The notes below the pieces were generated by a model, which was not told the origin of the DNA, did not search any database, and saw only the letters and a program-made list of their open reading frames with translations. DNA of 64,000 nucleotides from Pelodera strongyloides (lineage: Eukaryota; Nematoda; Chromadorea; Rhabditida; Rhabditidae). Of this stretch, positions 45,779 through 56,648 are shown piece by piece. Each line of letters starts with the position of its first letter. Position 1 is the stretch's first letter. A program made the translations under genes and the position numbers. The stretch covers positions 62,001-126,000 of the forward strand of contig JAANDG010000011.1 of NCBI GenBank assembly GCA_036852015.1, given 5' to 3'.

Positions 45779-48700
45779 AGGCTGGGAGCTAAATGGCTGT
45801 TGGGCAGGAAAATCTCCACGAATACTCTATTGTATGTCAAATTCTAAGAAAAAAAAACGATTGATGAAGTGAAATATCGCAAGAACATAAGAGCAAAAAT
45901 ATAACAGCGCAACTCTGTTTATGAAAGTTCATTACCAAAAATAGGTGGACATGACATGACTGTTCTAAATGAATTATGTTTTAAAAAGCTGGACAGGCCC
46001 AAGGCTCTTCGCTAAAGCCAAAGACTCTAGAACTAGAGTATGAAACAAGGTAAGTGGTAAGGTCATGGCTAAAGCGCTAGCTGTATGCATGCATCAAGTA
46101 GGTAGCTCTAGCTAGCTGTATATGGTAGGGGGGTGACGGGTCGAGGCCACCCGAGCTCGGATTAGCATAAAGATAACGCCCCCATTTGCATGCCCGAGGC
46201 AAAAGGTAGCGCTTAAACGTGCGCATTCCAAGGCTCTTTCCTTGATATGTCAATGACACAAAACATCTGCTTATGAGAATTGACAGAAGGCGCACTTTAT
46301 ATATACTTCTGGGTGTTAGAAGTCAAAAGCCAAATCATATAATAGAGATAGGGAATAAGAAGCAGATGCTGCAATTCTACAAAGCGCCTGTAAAATAGTA
46401 CATGACAATGCCCAGGATACCGTTATTGAGTACTGGAAAGAGTGTGGATAGTTTTAAGATATGCACCGAATATGGTCTTCTAGAAAAAAACCTAGAAGAG
46501 AAAGCACTATTTGAGATTTGTGGGGAAAATCCCAATCTTATCACGAGAATTGAGTCCTTCTGAAGATTGATAGATCATACACCACTGATTGCATGACTAG
46601 ATTAGATGGCCGAATGCGAGTTCTTACCAACTAAGTGCTTCTAGTCAAAGCTCATATTCAAATGCAACCTATCGCATTGATCACGCCCCTTTTACGACCC
46701 GCTACCGAGCTTTTGTGTTGTGTCGGCTCGGTGTTTCGCAATTTGTTTGATGTCGTACTCAATGTCCCTTTTGTTCCGAGTCCCCGGCCCTCCCCTTGGA
46801 TAGGGGTCACTCAGCCCTTATAACTGTTACCAGCATTGCTATGCGTGCATACCAATTAGAGCCATTGATGCTTCCCAAACAAAGACAATGAAATAGCCGA
46901 ATGTAGCATTTTGGACGGACAAAGCTGTGGCTCTAGGTCTAGAATTAGACATAGTTAAACCTGAGACTAAGTTTATCTTTCGCAGATAGAGATAAACTAT
47001 CAGGTACAAGATCGATAAGTTAACTATGCTTAGTTATATAAGGTGGGCAATTAGTTTAAACTAATGGTCAGAGAACGCGCAGGTAGCAGAGGAAGTCTTG
47101 TTTCGGATAATTAGCTTAGATCTTGCCTAGCTTACAGCTTTGCTCCAGCCCTACAAACATATAATCCACCCCAGGGTGTTAATTACTAGGTTGACCAGGT
47201 GAAGAAAAAAAAACATAACAGAGGCGGAAAATGTGCCGCGGCAGAGCCAAAGGATAGCGGCATGCACCACCCGCTGTGATAGGGGTTCCGGAAAATTGGT
47301 GGGTGCCAAAGCCAGAGAAACAAGCCAGGGTAGTTAGGCTAGGGTACCGGACAACGAGCGACCTAAACCTAAACCAAGCCGGGTTCAGAGTTCAGAGGAA
47401 ATTCAAGTAATTTATAACAAACGATGAGCAGAAGATACTTTTGTGAATAACTGAATGGTAGGAATTAAAAGACTGCGGTACCGTAGTTCAATCAAAAATA
47501 TGCTACTAAAATATCCACCGTAAGAACTCGGTTCCAGTCCAGGTGTACCCATGATTTACAGTCTAATTTGCATATGTGCTTACTACAGACTTACTGCCAC
47601 CCGTTATGTACCCAGACCATGTTTGTATTTGTATTTGACACTTGTAAGTGCATACATATAAACACATATACAGAGAGTAAATACACTACATAAGCTTATT
47701 AATGATTAACTGTTTGCCACATTCGGCTAGAAAAACAAATACGATCATTGTCTAACAATAAGTAAGTCCAGCTTACATCGATCATAAGAAGAAACAGTAG
47801 AACTGAAGATGTGGACAATAATCTATCGGTATTTGTCAATAGGATTTGTGTTCATACAAGATTATAAACATAGATTAATAATCCAAATAGCCCAGTTGAT
47901 CCTGGCGCGAACATGCAAATTAATACAGTAGATAAACAATCAAGGGGAGCTTTGTCACAGTGCATTCTATTTACCAACGAGCTACCGCACAAACAAAAAC
48001 GAGCGCGTTCGGTCTACAGTAATTGGCGCAAAAAATTAGCGTGGGAAACCTTACTATTCGGTTATTCGCTGGCTAAAAACGGCACGAAAAAAACATACAT
48101 TCAAATTTCAAAGCTAGAAAATATGGAAAGTTGGACCCAATTGGCACTGAATGCATAACAACAGTTATTTAGTCGATAATGAAGCTTACAATTAGGATAA
48201 TTGTAGAACAGAAGTTATAGCGATTGTCAGACAATTGCAATAACTTTGAAGCGGGAAAAAGCGCAAAAGCCCGGGAGATAAAGACCGAGAGAGATTGAGC
48301 TTGATTGAGAGAGATAGAGAAAAAGAAAAGAGTTGAGAGAAAACCAAAGAAAGAAACATTGTTTTTGTCTGCATTAACTGTCTGCTTTTGTTCATTTTCG
48401 AGACCACAAAGAACTCCGAAAGCTTGCCTTTATTATAACAAAAATGGTTGAGCATAAATAATTTGCGTAAGGTTACAGCCCTTACGTACTAACTAGGGGA
48501 TCTAGTGGTCCTAGTGACCAAATACTCGTGACTAGGTATTATTATTGGTGTAAATACGGTGGCAGTCGAGATTATGCACCAATTTCCGAGATACCATAAA
48601 ACAAAGGAAAGAACTAAGTTAGGTGGAAAATTGCGCAATTTAGTGGATTTAAATAAAGAATATATCTAATTTTTGTAAATCCAAACAAGGTCAGTTAGTA

Positions 48701-49639
48701 TAGAATTCTCGCCATTAGTATTAACGAGTTATCACAAATTGCGCAACTGCACACATATGGCGTAAGTAAGGCGAAGTACAAGTCTAGAGAAAGAACAACG
48801 AGAGACTTGAACATACCGTAGGTAGACTATTAAATAAAATGTGTAGTTTAAGACACGTGGTCAAATTCAATTTCTTCTCATTAGTGTTGAATCGTTTTAT
48901 TGGTCTACGTCCACTGTACAAAGTACATGTACCAATTCACGTATATAACTGAATATGGCGTGCAGGTGTGCACCATTACATGATGTGGTGAACTGAAATA
49001 CCAATTGGTAGTACTACATATACTACTACCATTGATTTCTTGATTAGTAATCTTATTCTTGTGTCAAACGGAAATAAACCCATGCAATAACCACCTGTTT
49101 CTTCATCGAGTTGCCAATCTTTCTTACGAAATACGATATAAATGAGAAGAAAATAAGATGAAGCCCATCTTCCAAATGAGAGAAGCTCACGTTGCTCACT
49201 CAATTTTGTTGCGCACTCCCAAAAAGTTTTTCCCAAAAACAGACATTACAAGTCACAAAGCCTTTCCTGCGTGATCGTATGTATTATCGTGGAAAATGAG
49301 GGGTCGAGAGCTGGAAAACAAGTTTCGAAAATATCATGTGACTCTCGTCTGGTTCTCTCGAAATCGAACACACTCTCGTCGAGAGTATGTACTCATTGCG
49401 GCGCCTGATTTTACTGTTGAACGCGAAGCGCGCCCTGGCAAAAGCTCTTTTCAAATCACCCCCGAACTTTCACCATGAAATTGCGCGTGAGCGCGTGAAT
49501 GCCCGTGAATCTCGGGTCAAATTGAAAAGCGCGCTTTTTGAAAAGGGCTGATAGGATAATTGGGCTAGGGTGCCATGGCATGGAATGAATGACAGTACAG
49601 GAAGAGGATGTTATTTTTACAATAAGGCTCTCGAATAGG

Positions 49640-49830
49640 TTAAGGCCGTTTTCTAAGATAGGCTCTTTCCAAAATAGGCCCCTTTTCAGAAATAGGCTCT
49701 TTCCAGAATAGGCCCAGGATTGACCCCTTTTCAGAAATAGGCTCTTTCCAGAATAGGCTCGTTTCCAGTGCAGGCCTTTTCTGGATTGGGCCTTTTTCGG
49801 AAATAGGCTATTTCCCAGAAAAGGCCCTTG
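49640..49830. repeat. Minisatellite with AATAGGCTCTTTCCAGA units
   Basis: Roughly ten imperfect copies of a 17-20 bp unit such as AATAGGCTCTTTCCAGAAT, some as AATAGGCCCCTTTTCAG. The long minus-strand open frame here (49456-49893) is the translation of this repeat. Confidence 0.9.
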
Positions 49831-50085
49831 AAACAAATAGCCGTAATAGAGCAACAAACATAATTTGAGAGGCAGGCTTTGCTCTCGTTTCATTCCCCTA
49901 ACATATCATCGTGTTTTTTTGGATGATTGTTGCCCATCTCCCTCAACCAAAAACAGTAAAACGTAAAACGACAATACTCTCGAAATCGGTCGGCAACTAG
50001 TGCTTGTTTGTCGAGAATGCGCTGTAGAAAGTGTAAAAGCGCTCACAAAAACAGAAACTTTATTTTCGAGAGTTATGTCTCTCTC

Positions 50086-50132
50086 GCTATCTCTCTCTCT
50101 CCCTCTCTCTCCATCTCTCTCTCTCTCTCTTC
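50086..50132. repeat. (CT)n microsatellite
   Basis: CT-rich tract with TCTCTCTC blocks. Confidence 0.9.
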
Positions 50133-50783
50133 CTCTGATTCCCCTAAATGTTGAGTGAATCAATCGTGTAATAGTTCATCCCCGACTGTTCCAACAAGTT
50201 GGGCATGTATATGGAATTCCTGTATTTGCAATTCGTGGAAAGGCCTAAAGAACAAGCAAATCAATCTAACAGAGGTGGAACAAAATAAAATAAAAGTAAC
50301 ATTACATGCAGAACAAGGGACAGAAGATGTTGATGCCGAATGATGGCTTCACATGATTACAATAGAATAAACGTACAAACATGTGCTAAGTCACATACTC
50401 TGTTAATGACTTTAATTTAAAAACAATGAATATCTGATTTCTGGATCTTCTATAGTTATAGTAAAAAAACACAACTTTTCACTTAATCTGCAATCAAGGA
50501 GTTTCATGAAACTATACTGAAGGTGGATCCAAATAGTTGACGAAAATTCATTGTTCCTTTTCTTGCAGTACATTCAATTTAAATATGGTAGGAAAAATGT
50601 CTCACTCAGTTTGTGTAGGGTTATGAGTTTTGAATGATTGCTCCATAAAGTTTTGAGGAGCATGCATGAATGTGGTAGATACAAGATACTGTATGTGGCA
50701 GCTCCATGTCACAGGGGCGTAAAGGAGGGCCAATTGGTGAGGCTACTTTCCATCTGAACTGTGAGGGGGAGAAGTGAGGGTGT

Positions 50784-50800
50784 GAGAGAGAGAAAGAGTA

Positions 50801-50847
<47 letters not shown>

Positions 50848-50868
50848 AGAGAGAGAAAGAGAGATAGA
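50784..50868. repeat. (GA)n microsatellite
   Basis: GA-rich tract with AAAGAGAG interruptions; minus-strand Ser/Leu-rich frames across it are artefacts. Confidence 0.93.
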
Positions 50869-51632
50869 TAATGCTGGTGGAAGAGCAGCCGCACAGCTCA
50901 AATGACAAGAGTCAAGGCCATCGTGGACTGTAATGAGGCTTATTGTATGCATCATAGCATCCACTACTACTGTAATCTTAACAACTACCAATGCTAGACT
51001 GGCAATGCGAGGAAAATGATGGAAAATGTAAAATGAGTCTAATGTAAGCGAATTGGTCGGAAAATTATTTGACAACACGAGTAATATTATAGAACAGAAA
51101 AATATTCTAATTTAATTTCTGGGACTATGATGCACATAGCACTAGAGGACTAGCGTTACAGCGTAGCACGAAGCTAATATCACTTGACAAACAAGCAAAA
51201 AGTACTAATTAGAAATTGGCAGGTCTAGATATGGATAGATTAAAAGAAGAAGTCACTAATCAGGCGAAGAGTGATCTTCCAAGGAGAACGTTACCATTAG
51301 GAGCCAACTTTGGTACAATCTATAATTGGTGCGCATTCATGGTGCCACCCCTTTACTTGTTAGCATTCATACCAATACTATTTTGTGACCCTGAGCGCAG
51401 AGTGGAGCGCTAAATTCTAATTACCGTGCGCGCAGGTCATCACCGGGCATGCCCGCGTGCCTAAGCTCTCCTACTTTTTTGGCAAACCTAAATGCTCAAC
51501 TTGGTTTTCTTGACTGCACAACACATAGAATGTCCAACACAAAAACAACATAACATTTCACTGTTAAATGTAGAACAAATACTTTATTATTTAAGCAAGT
51601 GTTTTAAAATGTAAGCCAATAAATACATTTAA

Positions 51633-51811
51633 AGCGAAATACCTGCCGGTTTTTGAAACACATTGAGTAAACCAGTATCCTTATGCAGCTTATTGCTTAT
51701 GCAAATGATCATAAATTAGAATAAAAAACTGAGCTAAATTCGAGCAACTGCATAAATATATAAGAATTCGGTTGTGTACGATGCATTTCAAAGACCGGCA
51801 GGTATTTCGCT
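51633..51811. mobile_element. Family A MITE
   Basis: Ends AGCGAAATACCTGCCGG and CCGGCAGGTATTTCGCT, exact over that length; TTAA at 51629-51632 and 51812-51815. Confidence 0.92.
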
Positions 51812-52098
51812 TTAAAATATAAATGCGAATAATGCAGAAGCTAACGAAAGGGTACATGATAGATTTATTCAACTCTAACAATTACGAGTTTAGTGTAGTC
51901 ACAGACGAAGCTGCTGAGAAATTTTGAGAAATTTCAATTTCATATATTTTTCTGTCCCGCGACCTCTTGCTCGAGCCTCATTCGTCTGGTAAACCTCTGT
52001 CGCTTTTCAAGGTAAAGCCCTGTGTTTTCCTATTGAAAAACGTCAAGGCGTAGGGCATTTTTCAAGGTCGACCTGTCCTTCCAGTGGTCACTTTGCAC

Positions 52099-52270
52099 CA
52101 ACTGTAAGGAGAGGGAAACGTTTTCAAATTTGCATACTAGAAATTTTACTCTTTGTTAAATTGAAGGGTTGGACCTAGAGGTAAGAAGCTGTAAGGAGAG
52201 GGAAACGTTTTCAAATTTGCATACTAGTATACAAAAAATATAGGCCTTGTTAAATTGAAGGGTTTGGCCA
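52099..52270. repeat. ~90-bp tandem duplication
   Basis: CTGTAAGGAGAGGGAAACG, then TTTGCATACTAG and TTGTTAAATTGAAGGG, occur twice, starting near 52102 and 52191. Confidence 0.85.
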
Positions 52271-52585
52271 GGGGCATAAGGATAAAGTCAATGTGAATAC
52301 GCTTGCGCAGAAACCCTCCGAGACCACTCCCGATTCTCTACTGTAGGCATACTCGTGTTTATTCCAACGGGCACTATGTGAGTCGAGCCCCCATGTACCT
52401 TCGGAACCCGCTGACCTGATAACATTCATCACTACTGCCGAAGCTGTGGACCACCGAATAAACGGGTCCAAAATTTTGGACATAGCCCCCTTGTAAAGTA
52501 GACGAAAAAAACCATTAGCTTGCAAGTCTTTCAAGCAAAAACGTCCTTGAAATGTTGGCCGGTCCGGTCATCTCTATCACTTCTT

Positions 52586-52650
52586 GCTCTCTCTCTCCTT
52601 CTCTCTCTCTTTCTCACTCCATCTCTCCCTCTCTTTCTCTCTCTCTTTCC
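52586..52650. repeat. (CT)n microsatellite
   Basis: CT-rich tract with several CTCTCTCT blocks. Confidence 0.9.
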
Positions 52651-54514
52651 CTTTTCGAGGGTAAGCTGAGGCACAAAAGGCGCCTGCTTCAAGGGGCTTT
52701 CAAGGTTATCCGAGTAAGGGTCACTACTTTTAATCATAGAGGCGCGCTTTTTGAATTTGCATGAGTAGTACGGTAGAAAATTGGCAGATTAAAAAAGCGC
52801 ATTTCCGGGGGCGGCGGTACTAGATATAGATGCGTAACTCTATGCTCAGGAGGACAAACTATGTATATTAGTATTTTCGTATGTTTGACTGTTCATTGAC
52901 AATAGAAGTGTGGATATGAAAATTAGACTGATTATGAGTGAAGACGTTTCTTGGATAAAACTCTTGTGGAATTACAATCTATATACTGTTGGTGGAAATT
53001 ATATCCAAGTATCCATATACTTAGAATTTTTCTTTTTCATCGTCTCTCACGGCGTTGCGCTCTTTTTAATGAGAATAATAAATATTCAAATATTCAAAAA
53101 ACGACGCTGAGGTATTTTAATGCTAAAAGGAGCAAAGCTGTCAAAGTATATTTCTTCTAATTCTAATTTCTACCCATATAGAGGGCAACCTACTACCCGC
53201 GCCGACAAATATTCGCCTTGAAAAGCATCTGCCAAAATATACTACTGTGCATGCAAAATGTCTTTACTCACCATAAAATAATAAGAAAGTGGATACATAT
53301 GCATAAATAAAGAAGGGAAATAGTTGTAGTCAAAGGAGACAGAAATGCCGCCTGACCCATATATATCTAGAGATTTTGGCAACAAAAAGTTTCCGCTTAT
53401 ATATGAGGACTTTTGCGGTTTGACGATTAACCCCACTTTTGCGATTTAATCAAACTGAGGCTTGAGCGTATAAACCCTAACATGCGACCCCCGCTTGACC
53501 AAAAAGCCAATTTTTTCATTTGCAATATATGTTAGAGGCTGAATTATTTTCGTTTTAATCTCCTTTTCATTTTCCTTTTGTCATATGATTCCTCCTATAT
53601 TTCGAGATTGTTGTTCGCTTCACGCGCACAATAACAACATAAAGCGAGCACTTGCCCAGGTAAAAGGTAAAAGTGCAAATGTTTCAGGGAGGCTGGGGCT
53701 GGGGCTGGGTGGGTAGCATCAACATGCGTGGGTACGAGGGGGTGTGAGGGGCGAGATAGAATTGAGGTAGTGTATATATTCTATCAAACCTATTCAAAGC
53801 TCTTTTGAGCATGAACATAGAGGCATAGGGCAAAACACGCTTTATTCGGAAAATTATATTGTTGGTGTCATCAATGCTTCCTATATGGTGGAGGCAGGTG
53901 GAGGTGCAAAAGAAAGTTGACTATTTTGTTGGTAACAAATCAAAATATATCAATAAATGTTTAAGTTTTGTTTAATTCATCAAAATGATCTAGTTGAGCT
54001 CCGAGCAAAAGTCATGAATAAAAACAATTGTGTGTGGGTGTGTGGGTGTGAGGGCCTAAGCCTAAACCTACGCCTATCTTGATAAACTTGATACACAAAA
54101 CATTCTAACCGACTACAGTATATACCATGCAACGATGCGAGCAAGAAAGATCAACAACAAAATTGAAGAGACAAAATATAAAAAGCTACAATAAGCTTCT
54201 ATTACGCGAATTCGTGACTTCGAAGTTCAACACTGAACGTATAATATTGACAGCTTTTCATACAGTAAGCAAACTTTGTGGGTTTTGTAAGCAAAAGTCA
54301 AATACTCCTGTAAAGGAGCTCATTTGCGCTTTCAGTAGCATTCATCGATATATTTGGCCGCACAAAACGGTCGGCAAACATTGACATTGCGAACTCTATT
54401 CAAATGGTATTGAGGGAAAACGCCAACTTCACCCCTCGAAATCAAAAGCGTAGGTTGATTCAGGTTTACTCACGAGGAATAACTAAAAGCGAACTTTATT
54501 TTTATTATGATTAA
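52651..54514. other. Gene-free stretch
   Basis: No supported exon. Includes a GGGGCTGGGGCTGGG tract near 53696 and a degenerate GCCTAA stretch near 54053. Confidence 0.45.
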
Positions 54515-54684
54515 AGCGAAATACCAGCCGGTTTTTGAGACGCATTATGGACAACTCTTACGTATTTATGCTAAGTTACTAGAATTTAGCTCGATTTTTT
54601 TATTCTAATTTATGTTCGTTTGCATAAGCTGTATAAGATTGCCGGTGTGCTCGATGTGTTTTAAAAACCGGACGGTATTTCGCT
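54515..54684. mobile_element. Family A MITE
   Basis: Ends AGCGAAATACCAGCCGG and CCGGACGGTATTTCGCT; TTAA at 54511-54514, right site changed to TTAT. Confidence 0.9.
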
Positions 54685-55121
54685 TTATCTCTCTTTTTCC
54701 ATAAAAACTGGCATATTAAAATAACAGGAGAGAAAAAAAAACACTCACAGGACAGACACAATTCGTTTTCACTGATATAACAGACTTGCTTGAAGCGGTA
54801 AAACAGCCACTTTTTATAGCATACGTTCGGTGGCTGCATTATCTTACATCATATGCAAATGAGTATGATTAGAGTAAGAACCGCTCAAATTCGACCCCAC
54901 GCTTCTAAACCACATGCAACAACACTTGAAAATTTAAAAACACAAAACACAAAACACAAAACATGTTGCACGTGAATATTTATTTAACACAAGTTGTGCT
55001 CTTTAATTAAGATACTCTTCTGGAAATCAAGCACCCAATGTGAAATAGTACACCGTGTCACAAAAAGGGCCAGAAAGAATATGTTTCTCCGGGCAACAAA
55101 ATAACGAGGCGTAAAGCTTAA

Positions 55122-55250
55122 AACGGTATACATAACATCCGGTTTGTGAATGTATAATGTTGGAATACTGCATTCCCATAATGCAAATGACTCTATATTG
55201 GGTAACGTAGTTGTGCAGCTTACATTTGGCAAACCGGATGTTATACCGTT
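55122..55250. mobile_element. TTAA MITE with AACGGTATA ends
   Basis: Left AACGGTATACATAACATCCGG-like end and right CCGGATGTTATACCGTT end; TTAA at 55118-55121 and 55251-55254. Confidence 0.88.
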
Positions 55251-55491
55251 TTAAAAAAGCCACCAGTCAGTTCTAGTGCAATTATCAAGAGATTTTCCGT
55301 TGTCCAACTGAAGTGAAATGTTAAGTTTAACAGGAAAAAATATTTTGAGGCTCAGAATATTTTCCATCTTTTCTATTAGATTCCTAACAAAGAAAAACGG
55401 ATTTTGATTCTGAGCCGCCCTTAAAAGAAGAATATGGACGGTAGAAGACTACCGCTCCTACAAAAGCGCCATGGCGTTTTTTTAAATTGGT

Positions 55492-56615
55492 TTATATAGC
55501 TGCCTTCGCTCGGACGACTTCGAAATCGGCCAGAAACCTGACGTAATCTTCCGCGTGTTTGTTGAGCAGCTAAAGTAGTTGGTTCAGAACTTAGATAATA
55601 CTTATCGCTTAGTTGCATGAATGCCGCCATGTTCAAAGCTATTGCATTTTGTTATAATAGTTTTTATTTGTTAACTTTTTATTATTCATTATACTTTTAG
55701 AAGCACAATAAGGTCAACTTGATCAATAATGGTCACTGGGCGCAGTCGGTGTCTTGTCCTTATTAGTCGGAGAATGTCGGAGATTAAAAACGTCCACTCT
55801 GTTCTCGTTCTCAGCGATACTTCAAGTGCCATAGAGGTTTAGAAAAAAGTAGAAGTATAGTTCAAAAGGTATTTACCTTCTTATTATCAGCGAGCGCAAC
55901 CAACACTCGATGCATGTAGAGGTACTGCACGTCAGTTTGGATCGAACCCGCACGGTCTTGTCTGAATTATTATTATGATACTTTAGATTTACTTATTAAC
56001 ACTACACGAAAATAAACATATCTAAACACTAAAAACATCTTCGACAAGGCTCCGTTCAGTGCTAATTTTTTGACAGGAACTATTCATTGTTGATAGGCAT
56101 TTTATGTTTCTTTTTTTATGTTTTTGTAGTAATAAAATTGACACCTCAGTTCCCTGAGCATCTTTTCCATATCAGGTACTTCGGTCGTCATTCGCACGTA
56201 GAGTACATCCAACCCTACTATTGTACCCGTTCTTCCAATTCCTGTAGATATTATATTAATCACGCCTTACAATTAGACAAATTATAAAGAAGAAATAATA
56301 AATATTGGTTCATTTTCGTGGGCCCGACCTTTTAATGGAATACAACACTTCAAAGTTTCCCATTTTTAAATAAAGAAAAAAAAGTCAACTGACCAGCCGA
56401 GCAGTGCACCACACATGGCTTCAGATGCTTGATTTTTGCGAGCACCCTCAGCGGAGCAAGGAAGTTGTTTGGAACGCCCCGATCAGGCCATGACGTCCAG
56501 TGAATATGTTCGACGTCCAGAGTTTCCTACAACGAGCAAAGGGATAATTCATGAGTGCCCTCTCTCTCTTTATCTCTGCCCCTCTCTGTCTCTGTCTTTC
56601 TCACCCTCTGTCTCC

Positions 56616-56648
<33 letters not shown>

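Larger units (their letters stand above)
43511..51632. other. Long region without a convincing gene
   Basis: Open frames are short, low-complexity or repeat-derived, and I could not chain them by splice phase. The region holds (CT)n at 45175-45201, a 13-bp tandem repeat at 45671-45778, a minisatellite at 49640-49830 and GA/CT microsatellites near 50090 and 50784. It may be intergenic, or a long 5' intron of the zinc-finger gene. Confidence 0.45.

Noticed and set aside
49456..49893. 145-residue minus-strand frame as a gene
   Set aside because: It is the translation of a minisatellite.
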